Shown: in pieces, positions 13,801 to 27,500 of the stretch
Layout of the letters: each line of letters opens with the position of its first letter
Numbering within the stretch: the stretch's first letter is position 1
Notes under the pieces: generated by a model
The model's input: the letters and a program-made list of their open reading frames with translations, nothing else
Databases searched by the model: none
What the model was told of the DNA's origin: nothing
Program-made: the position numbers and the translations under genes
Assembly: GCF_030848805.1 (NCBI RefSeq)
Contig: NC_092359.1
Coordinates: 10,804,623 to 10,868,622 of the forward strand
Length of the DNA: 64,000 nucleotides
Direction: 5' to 3'
Source of the DNA: Temnothorax longispinosus
Lineage: Eukaryota; Arthropoda; Insecta; Hymenoptera; Formicidae

Positions 13801-15255
13801 ACCGCCACCTTTGTGAGGAGCGAGTCGAAAGAGAGAAGCCGGTAGCCGGCTGCGTAATGCGTGCGTAATGCGCGCTTAATACGCGTACGGCGTGGAGAGC
13901 CAATTACTGATTGGCCACACTACCGCCAATCGGATGAGGGATGGACCTCGGTAAACCTGTACTCTTCGCTCTCCTTCGCACTTCGCGAGGCGAAGCCCTT
14001 CGTGCCTGGCTCGACCGCGGAGCCCGTCTTCGAGGAGGAACGAGAAGGGAACGATCCCGAGGTAGTCTAACAATCTTTTTCGTCGCTTTGAATTTGAACG
14101 GAATCCGAACGGGCGGAATGGGATAGATTCGAATTGTCGTTGACAGTAATAAAACGCTCAGAATGCACACAATTAAAATGTTCAAAAGTAGAAATACCCG
14201 TGTTCATTGTTTTATAAAGAAAATATCTTTAGCATATTTTAAGGACACAATCTATATTTGAATTTTTACTTGATATGCAAAGTAATTATTTTAACATTCT
14301 GGGAATTAAAATATGAAGCAATTAAAATTCGAAGCATCAAATTTGGATTAAAATAATATCATGAATCTATAATTATTTAATACATTTTTTTTACAGATGT
14401 TATATCTTTTTATTAATATATTATTCCAAAAGAAATAACAAAATATTACAAAAAATCATAAAAAAACAAGAAATTCTTTATTATCATATAGCTTTCACAA
14501 TGTATAACATAAGAATTCTACATAAATTTTTATCATGTGGCTCATCTTGTTATTGAACAACTCAAACATCATTCTTTCGTAATAAAGCAATGACCGATCA
14601 AAAACAATGAAGACTTATATCGACTCCGTGTCATTTAACGGTGACGGAGATCCAATGCCGCTTCCGTGGGACGAGGCAACATCGTTCACTAATTAACTCC
14701 GGAAGGCACTAATCTTATTTGTTGAGAAACGAATAACGGGTCGGCGGCGTTTCTAATCGGGAGCATGACTCGTCGTCGGTCGATTAATGACAGGAGGAGT
14801 TGCGGGTCCAGGACGCAGCGGAGAGTCTGGGACCAGAGACGAGGACTAGAATCGCGGTGGTAGGAAGAAAGGGGGGAAGAGGGGAAAGGGAGAACAGAAG
14901 AAGAGAGACCGCTCCGTGGAACTGGTTCCGTTCCATGGATCACTGGAAACAATCATCCTTATTAAACTCACCACCGGCCCACCCCGCGGATATAAAGGCA
15001 TCCTTCGGAATGATTTACCGAGAAGCGCGTCGCGCGGCCCTTTGAACAGGTGGATCCCTCGAAACGCGACGCGAACGGACGATAAATTTTATGGATCCAC
15101 CGGGCGGATAGATTGAGAACGCGCGCGACGGGGGTGGCCGTGGCCGCGCGCGATATTCCGCCGAGTCAGGTTTTCGAAGCGAATTCGGGACCGAAATGGC
15201 GCCCGGCTCGTCAGAGTAATTAAGAAACGGAAAATCATCAAAGAGTTTTGTTACG

Positions 15256-15256
<1 letters not shown>

Positions 15257-15287
<31 letters not shown>

Positions 15288-15289
15288 TA
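15257..15289 (+). repeat. compound (AT)n(AC)n microsatellite
   Basis: An AT run passes directly into an AC run, in the al intron. Confidence 0.9.
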
Positions 15290-15655
15290 GCTAAGGTATC
15301 CTTCAGACACTCACAAAACAAATTCAAGCAATTAAATTGAAATAACTTCCGTTTAATGTACTAATTTCTAACAACAATTAGAAAGCGATATAAAAATAAG
15401 AGATCGAATAGCAAAGCAAAGCTCGCGCAAATATTGCTTAACTAAATTTTACTAATTTTGTATCAACGTTGGTATATGAGAACTGGCTGAAATGCCACAC
15501 TGGAAGTAACCGCGTTTAAACACGCTGTATACGTGTTAACGTTTACGAGGTTATTAATTAGCTACGTCGTTCGCCAGAAAGAAAGTAAGTAGCCGTAGTC
15601 GGACATTTGGGAAGACGATGAGGTCTCATCGCTTCAACCGCGCTCCGTTCCTCCC

Positions 15656-15713
15656 TCTTTCTCTCTCTCTCTCTTTCTCTTTGGCCCCTCTCTCTCTCTC
15701 TCTCTTTCTCTTC
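15656..15713 (+). repeat. interrupted (CT)n tract
   Basis: Two CT runs are separated by ttggcccc, in the al intron. Confidence 0.88.
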
Positions 15714-18700
15714 TGGAGTTTACAACGGGATAAAAAATTAAAACCAACAGGGACAGGTCGGGGACTGGTCAGGACCGCTCACGGTCGAACGATTAGTCCG
15801 TCGTCGGTAGCAGCGCGGGCCCCGAGTCGCAACACTCCAATCTAAATTAGATCTTAAGAGCCCGTAAAGGTAAGTGGCCACGCTCTTTCGCGAGCCTACG
15901 TGGCAAGCCGGCTTTAAGTGCCATATAAACAGGACGAATCTGGTGATCCGCCCGCTCCCTCGCAAATGCCACTCGGACTTCGGGCCTCGTATTCGCGGCT
16001 CCCGCAAAAAATCCCGCGGTTATCTGTTATCGCATTCGGAAACGGCATTCCACAAAACGTTGTCCTGTCGTCAACAGCTTGTTCGGGGCTAGCTCCTCCT
16101 AGTCTCTGTCAGTGTCGTACCGATCGCAGACAAAATCAAGAGACTGTTTTCGAGAAAATAGGGCCAAAATTGAAAGTAAATGAATAAAAATATGGTAACT
16201 ACCAATAATAAAAAAAGGAATTAAGATGAATTTAAAGCAAAGAAAAAGAAGATATATATGAATGAAATAGAAAAAAGAGATAACATAAGACAAATAAATA
16301 AATAAAAATGCGAAAAAATAAAAAGAAGAATTGTATTATACATGTTACAATTTATGGATGTAAGAGTATCTAAAGTTGAACGCCAATAAGGACCCAGAGG
16401 AGAGCTCGTCTGACTGCTCTCGGGCCGCTGTGTTTTACCGATCGAAAAATAAACGATGAAACACATAAGAGAAATGTTTATCGATGTCCAATTGGATGTA
16501 CACGGCCCGCCGTGCGGGAACACGTGTCTTTTATTGGCGAATGAATTTTCATTCGCGATGTTCAGGAAGTTAAGGCTGCGCTAGTACCCTCTTGGGCCAT
16601 CGATATATATATTTCGATAGGTCCCAATCGCACGCGGCTCTGCCCTTATGGATAAAGACGCGTCTAATGAATATGCGTCGTGTTCCACGATGCGGTTTAC
16701 TCTCTTCCCTTTCTCTCCTCTTGCCTCTCCTTCTCGTCAGGCTAGTCAATAAACCTAAGCGACCATAAAATCCAATTAGCGCGAAATTAATACTACCACA
16801 CGGCGAAATAGCGGAAGAAACAAGAGATCAATTTATACTGCGAAACGGCAGAAAACGTCGGGCAATTTTCCGTAGGCAGGAAGCCCGTATAAGTGGATGA
16901 GGAATAAATTAATACGGGCGACGAATGTTATTAGAAGCCAATCGAGCCAATTACCGGCTGTTTTCTTGAGAAGAAAAGGAACTTTTATAGCAATAAATAA
17001 ATAGGTGTCGGTTTTATAAGGGGGTAGGTATATATTTATCATGAAAATATATATAATACACTGGATGATTGAAAATCAGACGGGTGACAGGACTCGCGAG
17101 ATATGTTATTAAATTACGAAACTTTATTGCTTTTAAATGCTTACGAGATTATTTCGCTATTCTAAAGAAGAGCAAGACGATAATATTCGCCTCTTTCAAA
17201 TCTATAATATAGCCAAGTTCTCTATACTCTTCTTAGTTATTAATTCTTTCATCTAATTAAAATTAATGATTTCTCAGAAGTCGATATACTGGTAATTTCT
17301 AAATCAAATAGCTACAAAAACTAACAAGTATTTTTCAATATGTTTTCCAATATTGTTTATCACAGATTAGAAATTTTCAAAGTTTTTCGCTACAATGGAG
17401 CGTCGTTCGGAATCGTCCTCTTCTCCTTTTCGGTCCTTTCTAGTTCCGTTAGAATCATTAGATAAAGAACGCGTATTTTGCTCGTTAGAGCTATCTTCGT
17501 CGCAGTTTCACGCGCGGATACACATGGATGTGTGTAGCTTGTCTCGCCATACTCGCGAATACATCTCCAGCCCTGACCGTACACCACAAACACACTACCT
17601 GCCTGCTTCACCTCTCTCTGCATACTCCCCACCATCTTCGTTAATTACGAGAACCCATACCGTGGCCGCAGGACCGGACCTATTACGAGCGATTACACCG
17701 CTATTAGTTACCTACCGGGTGTTCCACGGCGCGGAGGAAGGCACTAAAAAAAGGGCAAGGGGAAAGAAAAAGCTACCCAGATAGATTGCGCCGCGGCCCA
17801 ATGGCGGCGCGATATACTGTACGTATGTAACTGGACCCGGGTGTGCAGGAGACTTAATAATGCAAAACCGTCGTTCCGCGTCTATATACCGATGGGAATT
17901 TGCATGAGGATCGTCAGTCTGACTGGTAGGAAGGCCCCCAATGATCGATGTATCGTTCCACGAATTTACACTTGCGAATTTACCTTTGCAGATTTGCATG
18001 GATGGATAGGTGATTTATTTTAGAATCTGCCATGAATTCAGATTAAAGAAGGAAACGGGCATGATCATTACTCAAAACTACGTTTAAAAGCGCTTTGAAA
18101 GATTTTTTGTTTCCGAGTTGATTTTAATTTCGTCTTTGTTTTTCTAAAATGCGTATGCGTACTAAAAAATATGTAGTTTTATGTCAGAATTATTTTGAAT
18201 GCGTGAAACTTGAAAAAGATTATTATAAACTAGAAGAGTAAGACTAATGAACGATATTATTAAGTTTAATAAACATTGATTACCTTATATTCTAATTATT
18301 AATATTTATGATATTTCCCAAATTCTTTTAGTTTTAAAATAAAATTTTGCTAGACGAGACATAAAATTCTGGTATGAAATGCTTGTTAATTGTAGTAACA
18401 GATGTATTAATATTATCAATTGTCGCGCGCGAGTAATCGTTTCTTTTTCCATTTATGTATCTATTATTTTAAGATTTTGATACCTAAGGTCCTGCGTTAA
18501 CACGCATTAAGCATACCTTTTTAAAACGCGATATGCTTATACACGCGTTGTGTCTCCAGCCGTCACCCGGTCATCATTATTTCGGGGCTGTTTCAGGTAG
18601 TATACACTTAGGATAACCAGATCTCTTTTATAACCGTGCTCAAGGACTACCTGTGCGCACCGTAAATATCTTGCGACGAGAGACGATTTTTTGAAAAAGA

Positions 18701-19654
18701 ATTTGGTAAGTAGCGAGCGACGATATCGGCGATAGCCGGGAGAGTGCACAGGAGCCAGACAACCAAATATTTGGGTGGCAGCCGATAGTCGGTCTCTTAA
18801 ATTTTATCTAAATCCCGTTACTCCCTCCTAAAGCCTGATAAATGCGGCTAGACACCTTGCCTATCGTCTGGATCCACGGGAGGTACACGAGCTTCCTATC
18901 CCGCCACCGAGATATACCATAAGCTCTTAGTCGTCAGAATTGTCTACGGAAGAGGGATTGCGACTCTAAACAGCTTTGTAACAATTGATCTTCGCTCGAA
19001 CGCTCTCGTGAAGCATTGCCAATGGGGAACGGCTATGTAATATCAAATTAGTCTCATGTTTTCTGATTTCACGCATTTCTCTTCTAGTGACATTCACATA
19101 AATAATCCAAACTAATTCTAAAGAAAATATATATTTCGTTACTTCACATTTATATATATTTAACAATGAGAATGAAAGACACGAAATCGAAATGTAATAC
19201 AACGCTTTTGAATATAGTTTTATTGCAATCAAGTGACTAATTTAATGCTCGATTAGTCAGCCGCATATTTCGCAGCAAGCATTTAGTGCTATAAATGTGT
19301 ATAAAATAAATACAAAAAAAAATTGTTTTAAAATATCTCCTTATCTTCTGATTTATTGCTAGAGAATTATTTGTTTTATGCTATGTGTCACTATTCATTT
19401 GGTTATAGGTATTCTACCACAGATGAATGGTAAGTACCTAACATGTATAAGAATTAAGTAAATGCAACGTGTTACGCATTTCAATTTAAAAGAAATTTTT
19501 GCTTTTGTGAAATCACGATCCCTATACAGTCTTTGCATACCGAGAGTTCGATCCCAAATAAAATTCCGTCCGAACACCACTCATCCCGGCTGTTTTAGGC
19601 CTCGAGATAAAGCTCGAGATTATTAGAACACTGCTCGATGGTCAGTCAACTTAC

Positions 19655-20045
19655 CTCGTAAACACGTCCGGATAATGCGTTCTGGAGAAGGCCTTTTCAA
19701 GCTCCTCCAACTGGAAGCTGGTAAAGGTCGTTCTGTAGCGACGCTGCTTTCTCTTGGGCGTAAAGTCGTCGGCCTCCGCCTCGCTCTCGGGGCTGGTCGG
19801 CGCCGCTCGCGGGTGGGTGCCCTCTTCCTCGGGCCTTACCTCCTCGGTAGAGATGCCCATTTGGGTGGATTGAGGTGTCGTCGTCGTCGTCGTCGCTGAC
19901 GCCGGCGCCGATTGCTGGTGAGGCTGCGGGTGAGGCTGCTGGCTCACCTGCTGGCTCACCTGAGTCACCTGGCTCGAGTTGCTCGTGCTGCTCGCAGGAC
20001 TCGTCTGCGGGACGGCCTGCTCGCTGCCTCCTCGCAACGAATGAT
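19655..20045 (-). CDS. al: aristaless homeobox gene, internal exon: N-terminal region plus homeodomain residues 1-31
   Basis: This exon of a paired-class homeodomain transcription factor would act in the nucleus, binding TAAT-type sites. It is read from 20045 down to 19655 (391 bp). The acceptor is ...tttttctatgcag and the donor is gtaagt directly after ACG-AG. It starts with two bases of a split codon, has 129 full codons, and ends with AG of a split Arg. The first 61 residues are rich in Gln, Ser, Thr and Pro, with a six-Thr run. Then come MGISTEEVRPEEEG, an acidic linker, the basic KRKQRR block and RYRTTFTSFQLEELEKAF...THYPDVFT (homeodomain 1-30). This matches Drosophila Al and vertebrate ARX, and differs from the related Pph13. 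The only in-frame ATG is at 19860 (MGIS). Drosophila Al, as I recall it, begins MGISEE, so translation may start there; otherwise an upstream exon supplies the start and the Q-rich leader is translated. The identification as al is secure; the start is open. Confidence 0.93.
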
Positions 20046-21021
20046 CTGCATAGAAAAATAATTACGTCATCCCTCGAATAATAACACAGGTATAATTTTG
20101 TCACTTGTACTAACACAAGTATAATATAATTATAGGGTTTTACGTTTCACGAGGATTCGGAGGTTGTTGTATCTGCACGGATCATGGGCTGAAGCCAGCA
20201 TAATTTTCGTAAGTCCAAATTTAATTCGTGAATAAAATTTTAGGTTAACCCTCAGTTACGTTTTTACACTCCGATATTACCTCACCAGGGTCTGAGAAAC
20301 CCTGGCGTCTTCTCCAGCTTGTATCTTTAAGACAAATGCATCAATTTGACGTTTTTTTTTTTAATCGATACATCTTTTAAAGATCTATAAGACTGTGTGG
20401 GTTAGATTATTCCAAATTAAAAAATGTAAATGTTATTAAAAAAAAAAAAAAACCGTGTTTTTCTGAAGAAGCAAAAAAATTTGGCTTTTTTTCAAATTGA
20501 CGTACTTAGTACTGACTAAAAAAAAGATACAAGGGTTTTATAATACATAATTCGAAAGGTCAAGAGTTGTACTAAGAAGAAATTAGTGTCATAACGATTG
20601 GTTCCAAAAAGTATATTTTTTTTACAAACTAAAATTTTATTATTTTGAAGAAAATCGATCAAATATTATTGTCTTTAAAAAACGGATTTTTTTTTAAATC
20701 GTAAAACTTGCGACCTTGGGCATGAAATAACATGTAGAAAAATAACAAAATATTTTTCAAAAAGTTACATATGGCTAATACAAAATGGCGTCTATGGAGA
20801 GGTAAAAATTCATGTTTTTTGTATAAAATCGGTAAAAATGCAATCGGTACATGCAATAAAAATGCATGAAAAAAATACTTTATTTATTAAAAATAAACAC
20901 ATTAAAAAAAAATTATATTGCGACGCGCAAGTGCTGCATATTTTTGCGACATGTTCGTTACACATGGGATTGTACCACGATTGGCCGTTGACCGAGTGCG
21001 AGACCTTGTCTCCATTTCTGT

Positions 21022-21044
21022 ATAATAATAATAATAATAATAAT
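21022..21044 (+). repeat. (AAT)n microsatellite
   Basis: Seven or so AAT/ATA units lie inside the element at 20248-21540. Confidence 0.85.
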
Positions 21045-21323
21045 CTTTATAATGAAAAAATGAAACAGTTTCGGTTAAAAAAGTTTTGTAAATATTTACT
21101 AGAGTTTACTTGAGAATGTCGCAGCTGTCGTAAAATTAATATCTTGACGCTAAAAGCTACTAGATATTATTTGATTCTGTAAACCAATAAAATCCAATAT
21201 TTTACTTTTTATACCTACAACACAGAATATTTTTTCTATCATTATATTGCATAAAAATGCACTGTTTTTAATGAGATTTACTTATTTACTTGTATTTTGA
21301 CAAAAATCGTTTTTGTCACGCTA

Positions 21324-21532
21324 TTACCTCACCAGGGTCTGAGTGACCCTATCGTCCCACTTCTCACTTTCTCCCGCGGCTGCTTCGACCGAATTGACTC
21401 TCGCAAGTGGCCAGGCTAGCGCTAGAACCTTCAAACTTTTTTCCCCCCGGATCCGGAGTCCCCACCACTGCGCGTTCAAAAAAGGCGCGAGTTTTAAACA
21501 CGTGCAGAGTCTTTTAGACCCTGGTGAGGTAA
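21324..21532. repeat. nested inverted-repeat unit inside the 1.3-kb element
   Basis: TTACCTCACCAGGGTCT at 21324-21340 is repeated in inverted orientation at 21516-21532. A third copy, in direct orientation, is at 20277-20293 near the left end. The enclosed 175 bp are markedly more GC-rich than the rest of the element. This is either a subterminal repeat module or a small element inserted into its own relative. Confidence 0.75.
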
Positions 21533-24516
21533 CTGAGGGTTTAATTATAAGACTTTGCGGATCAAATGACAATGACCCAGATTATAATTTTTACAAATTA
21601 TATTAAGTTTTCAACCTTTAATCTATAATTTTTGCGCTCCATGTCATCGTTTTTATAAAAAACTGTGTTACATTAGATTATCTATGCGAGCAAGATAGTT
21701 TCGAGAAGACCGAAAAACTAAAAATAACAATATCAAAGTTTAAAAGTTCTTCTAAATAAAATTAGAATTTGCACATATGATCTGAGATTACAGATGTTAA
21801 TTCACACATTTACGTATAATTCTCTAAATGTCATATCAATTGTTTAAAACATATATTATTTAAAACACATTGTTTAAAACAAGATAAAAATTCATAGAGG
21901 CACGATAATACATATACAATAACATTATGATGAATCGGTCGATACCTTAGAATGAATAGGATAACGCTGGGCTCTTGTTAGGCCATCTAATCGCGACCGA
22001 AACGCAAACGTAGTGTGAAACGATTCATTCAGCTGCCACGTGAAACGGTGACCACAACGTATTATCAGTGACGATCGGATTCCACGAATAGTCAGGGAAA
22101 TCGCTGCGGTCTAGTTTCCGCTGCGAGCGGATTTAAACGACGCCGACGCGACGGCCTGCTCGACACGCCGCGCGCCGGCCGTAAACCATCTCGGGATTTG
22201 GAATTTCCGCGTTTCAAATTTCCGCCTTCGTGGAAAGTGGTTACGAAGTAACCGCTGTATAATTAGGCTAACCATTAACGCAGTTGTTAAGCTGTAAGAA
22301 GTTTTAGTCCTCTAAATAAAAACCAACTTTGAACAATTTCGCTCTGGCGTGCCGAGTATCTTCTCCGTAATCAGTGCAGGAGAGAGGTATCAATACCATC
22401 GGTCATAATACCATCGGTTGATGTCAATGTCAAATACATTTTTCATAAGTATTACTAATATTTTTTATAAGTATATATATTATAAGGTATTAGATATTTT
22501 AGTCCAATATATTTTAGTTCGTATATGGAATGTGTTGAAGTAAAATTTAGTTTGATAAGAGTTTTTATTTAATGAAAACATTTTTAATGAGAAATTAGAA
22601 AGGATATATCGGTTATTAAATACATTTTTTAAATGTGTGTGTTTCTTGCATAGTAGGACGTTTTCAACAATAAGAATTCAGGTCCAAAAATAAAAATGGC
22701 GAAGAGCTTAACTACCAGAAGATACATTGCAATATTTTAATTAAAGTAATGTAGCTATTACATTATCTCGAAATAAATCTGCGTGCAAACTACGTTTGCT
22801 ATTTCGAGAACGTCTTCTTGCATAAAAAAATCACACTGCTGTAAGTTGCCCTTCTAAAAAAAAAAATGAGAGAGATGCTCACGTAATGCACAGCTTATAA
22901 ACAGCAAATGGTCGCTTCTCTCGCGCCTGTTCATTTTCAAACGCAACCCCCTTAATCGCGCGCCCTCCCGCTGCATCTTGCAAACCCGCCGCGGTTAATC
23001 TTCGCGCTGCATCGTTATTCAGACCGAAAAAAATATCTCGCGCAGAATCGTGAAATGCAGTGCGTTTTCGCGGGAAAAGTGAAAAAATTCGAGCCGTTCA
23101 CTCGACATCAATGCCATCCGTCACAATGTTATACGACTGCGTATAACACATTGCGGTCTAAGCAAATTAGATGAAGTCATTGCATTCGACGCGTATTAGT
23201 GCATTCTTCTTCGATAAAGCTCTACCTCAAATAGAAATAACACAAATCTATTATTAGTATTAAAAAATGTATAACTACCATGAATTTTATTCATTGAATT
23301 TTTTTGTCAAAGTGATAAATTAGGCTAATTTTGTAAAATTGAGTTCACAAATAGGATTAATTAAATTTTTATAATAACGATGCATATATCTATTTTAGGA
23401 AAAGATTAAACCTATATAGTAAAAATTAATATTAAATATAAATAACGCGATATTACAAATATGAAATTAGGAAATATATGGATACAATGATTTATTATCA
23501 TATATTTTTGGTAAAAAGAAGCGAATACAAATAAATAAACTTTAAATATAAATGCTGACATATGCGCGCGTGCGGCAAAGATATCACTCCTTTCACCACG
23601 ACTTTACCTCGTAGGAATTAATAATTTATATGAGCCCGCACCTTGGCATGATCGCAATCCCGCCGTCGTGGCGATCGTGTAACGGCGTTCGATATTGCTT
23701 GTAAACTTGTAACGGAATCGTTAGCAATAAATATCCGTAAACCGGTGGCTTCAAGAAACAGGATTACAAGCTACTACCGGTTAATAAAGAGACGAATAGT
23801 TGCGTCAAAATAAAAGCTTTAAAGACAATCATGGAACAATAAATATTAATTTAAATTGAATTATTGAACATTTTAAATAAATAATTTCGCAATATATATA
23901 TTCTATTTATTAAGTATAGAAAAGTAATATATACGAGACGTGTAAATACAAACTTTGACAGTTAAGATATCTCTCCAAATCGCAAAATTAAAATTTTTAT
24001 TGTTATACTATACACGATATGTTAATTATACTTGTACGTATTCAGCATTCAAACTATATTTTCTTTATTCGTCTGTGTAGATACGTGCTTGATTTCACGT
24101 AGTTAATTTTAAATTTTGCAAGACTTAATTCGCAACGACTACGAGTATCCTCGTCACGTTCCGCGCATATCAGTGAAACGTATAGCTGTTACATACATCA
24201 ATATACGCTCATATGCGAAGCTTTAGAGAAAACGGCAGCCGATCGAGTAAATTTCTAGAAGCGGGCGGTTCGATAGAAAGCGGGGGTCGAAAAGACGGGC
24301 GCGGGATGGAGGAGGGAAGGATCGAAGTGGTTTACGCGGTTCTTAAGCGGCAGTTTTTAATCGAGTCAATTTATCGGAAATGAGCTTATAATGCAAGTAG
24401 CCTCGACGTAATGCCGATAATATACAACGGGCCTAAACCTCCGCCGGATTTTCTTTTTTGTTCACGTACACTCGCGACGTGTGCAACTACGAGTTCATCG
24501 ACGCGTAAGGAAAGCG

Positions 24517-24522
<6 letters not shown>

Positions 24523-24552
<30 letters not shown>
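24523..24552 (+). repeat. (GA)n microsatellite in a purine-rich stretch
   Basis: The GA run sits in a purine-rich region on the plus strand extending to about 24620. The Arg-Glu frame across it is a repeat artefact. Confidence 0.88.
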
Positions 24553-24558
<6 letters not shown>

Positions 24559-27500
24559 CGAAGGAGAGAAAAAGAAAGATGGGGTTAGAAAGAGAAAAGG
24601 AAAAGAAAGAGAGAGTAGGACGTGTAGGTAGCCTTTTACATTATAATAGCATTAATGGGGCCTGAGGCCGCACTTAGCGTTCGCTTGCCGGCCAGTTCGC
24701 CTCGTCGTTATTAACTGAAAATTACCGAAACCAAAATCTAATTCACGTAAACACTATAATTTCACCGCGTGCTGAGGAATCGGGAGTCGCTCTCTAAGCG
24801 CTCGCTCTCTCTTGTATTCTCCCCTTGCGATAAGGCACGTTAAATTCTTCGGTCTAATCGAACGGGCAAATATACGCTCGCGAGATCGCGCACCTGTGTG
24901 CTGCAAGTCGATCGATTTTTTATCTTTTACCGTTTGCTGTGGATTGATTTGCACGGAACGTTGTTTTGCGCACAAAGATAATGAATTTAACATAAGGAAT
25001 GTACAGATGTTTGTTGCAGTTTGATGTTGCAGATGTTGATGTTTTTAGTCTGACAAAGTTTTTTCTGTACTAGGATATGTCAAAGAATTGTAACCTAAAG
25101 AAAATATTCTTTAATATATTTCTATCTAAAAAATTATTTTGGCATTAATTTTATTACATTTGTATAAAAACTCGTCGCAGATAAATCCAAGATAATTGCA
25201 AAGAAATTAATGCAACGACATTATCAATTTATCGTCAATTACATGGCGGAGTAATTTTGATTGACATTATAATAGCTTTAAACGACAATATGTAAATGAA
25301 AGTGTCGGGAACACGCAAATCTTTAATTAGCACAAATTTATAAATGTCAAGCTGCAAATTGTTTTCAGCAAAATTATACAAATCATCGACCGTGTATCAC
25401 GACCGCTGTATGTGTTACGCGTTATCTCGAAGTTATTCCCGGCGCGGATTAATGAACGATAGCTGGTTTATGTGTCGCAAGTGCACGTCGTAATAAACAT
25501 CGGCGAGAACGAGTTTTAGCGCGATTCCATCGCGAAACGAGTGGCAACTTGCATCGCATCGACGTTACTTAATTTACCGCGAGTTCAATCTCGCGAACGC
25601 CCATTTATTTCTCTCCGTTGCGGCGCTGCTCCGCGCGCCTTGACAATATCATGAATGTTCAATTAGATACGTCACGCTCGATTAGAAATGATAGAGCGAA
25701 TTGCAGAGCTGTAACCGGTGATTAATCTCGCAGGGGAACGCAGAGAGATATTACTTTGTTAATACGGCCAATAAAATCGTGTACCTACATTAGTTTTCGT
25801 TATATATCTTTGTTAGTGCAAAAATGTGTACGAGGCGTTCCAGATCATTTTTATACACAGTCGAAAATTTTCTTGGCCAGCAAATTAAACTCCAGAGTGA
25901 TGCAAGTAAATAAAAAAATATTTATTTTACACTCAACATCAATCTTGACTTTGGCCCAACGAAAAAATTTAATCTGAAAATTATAGCTACAAAAAAATCT
26001 AAGCAAATTTGCTTTGCTCCTTAGCGCCTAGCTGCGTCAACGATGTAGTGTGAATGTGCAGCAACCTGGAGAGTGCAAATGCATTTACTGTCGTTTCCCT
26101 CGCTAAAGCAGCTTGAGAAACTGCATCGTTTCTGCTACATTTGCGCGCCGTTAGCGTCTTGCTTATATACATACGTATTATACGTTGCGTGTGCGCGATT
26201 TACGGCGGTGCAAATTAGCGCGCCGCAATCAACCAATTAGCTAAGTCATTGTGGCCGAGCATACGCGAACGTGGCGTACGCAGTATGCACGGCGGGCGAC
26301 AAACGGCCGCTGTTAATTACCCGCTAATCCGTACCGCGAACGTCAATTAAAGTTTTCTCCATGATATTTTCCGTTCGTGAGATTTTCTATGTTTAATCAC
26401 GCGGATTGTATAAAATATTACTACTTCTGTTTATTCGTTTATTAGGAATTACGTCTGATCGCCGTGCTTGTTTTGTAACTACGATTGCTTATTAGTTTGA
26501 AACTCGCGTTTCTTTTAATCAATTCGAAGCGAATAAAATGTTACAGAACGGACTTAGATTCTTGGCGCAAGAAGAAAAGATGCAGAAAAACTTACCACCT
26601 CTAACTTTTACTCGCGGTGATCGAGGTCATTTTAAAATCTATTTAGTTCACGAGTACATGAGACTAGATTGAACTGTTCCGATTTACTATATTACGTGAG
26701 AGAGATACACGATACTAATCGGCGATATTCTGTATTTAATTTCATACAATATCCATGGGTGCATGAAGTATTTATCATTTGCATAGGACTTACTATTGAT
26801 TCTTTGAGTTTGCAATATTAATTTCAGGATAACATAGAAAATACCATTTTATATATCATTTTAATAAAATATTTCAATATATTTTTTATTTCTAGATAAC
26901 TCATTTTCGATATTACAAATTACAGATACATTAAAAAATTATATCTACATTAAATTATTTAAATTTTATATTGAAATAATTTAATATTTAAAATTAAACT
27001 AATTACAATAATATTAAACTATAATTACAATTAGTTGAAATCTCTGGTATAACACAAAGAATTCTAAGAAGGAATTTTTGCGTGTCTATTACAGCGACAC
27101 TAATTCTTGGTACAAACGTACGTGCAAAAAATGCAATTACACAATATATTATCACACTGTAACTGCGATATAGGACTTATGTGAACGACACTCGATAATA
27201 CGGTCTCCTCGATCGTTTTTTTATGCCGGTTCAGACACCTCGAGCGGCGATGCCGCATTCGGGAGAAAACGTTTCCACATCGAATCATACTTGCAAATTC
27301 GCGCTAATAGACGCATCAATGCATCCTGCGACACGAACCGGCGTCGGCTCGGCCATGTTCGATCCCTCGAGCGCGATAATAAACGGCAATTACGAATTAT
27401 CGGCGAGTCTTCTGGTCCGTTCGCTCCTGCCGCAGATAACGGCGCAGATAACGCCGGATATATGTACCTTCCGGATACGGGCAATGCGCATCCGATGTGC

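Larger units (their letters stand above)
20248..21540. mobile_element. 1.3-kb non-autonomous DNA transposon with ACCCTCAGTTAC ends and TTA/TTAA flanks
   Basis: The left end ACCCTCAGTTAC (20248-20259) is matched exactly by GTAACTGAGGGT at 21529-21540. Both ends are flanked by TTA (20245-20247 and 21541-21543), and both sides also read TTAA. A 3-bp TTA duplication would suit PIF/Harbinger. A TTAA site with CCC...GGG ends would suit piggyBac, but the right end then has one extra T. Past the 12-bp tip the left end has a 21-bp insertion relative to the right end, after which both continue CTCACCAGGGTCT. The interior is AT-rich with long A and T runs and has no transposase frame. Confidence 0.75.

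Noticed and set aside
17395..17784. 129-codon ATG-started frame in the al intron
   Set aside because: Low-complexity Ser/Pro/Thr composition, no domain, no flanking splice signals I can defend.
20035..20037. TTG at 20037 as the al start codon
   Set aside because: It lies just inside the exon after a good acceptor. Animal genes rarely start at TTG, and the frame continues upstream to the acceptor.
19697..20116. 139-codon minus-strand frame overlapping the al exon
   Set aside because: It is a shadow frame of the al coding exon. The homeodomain is in the other frame, which also has correct splice sites.
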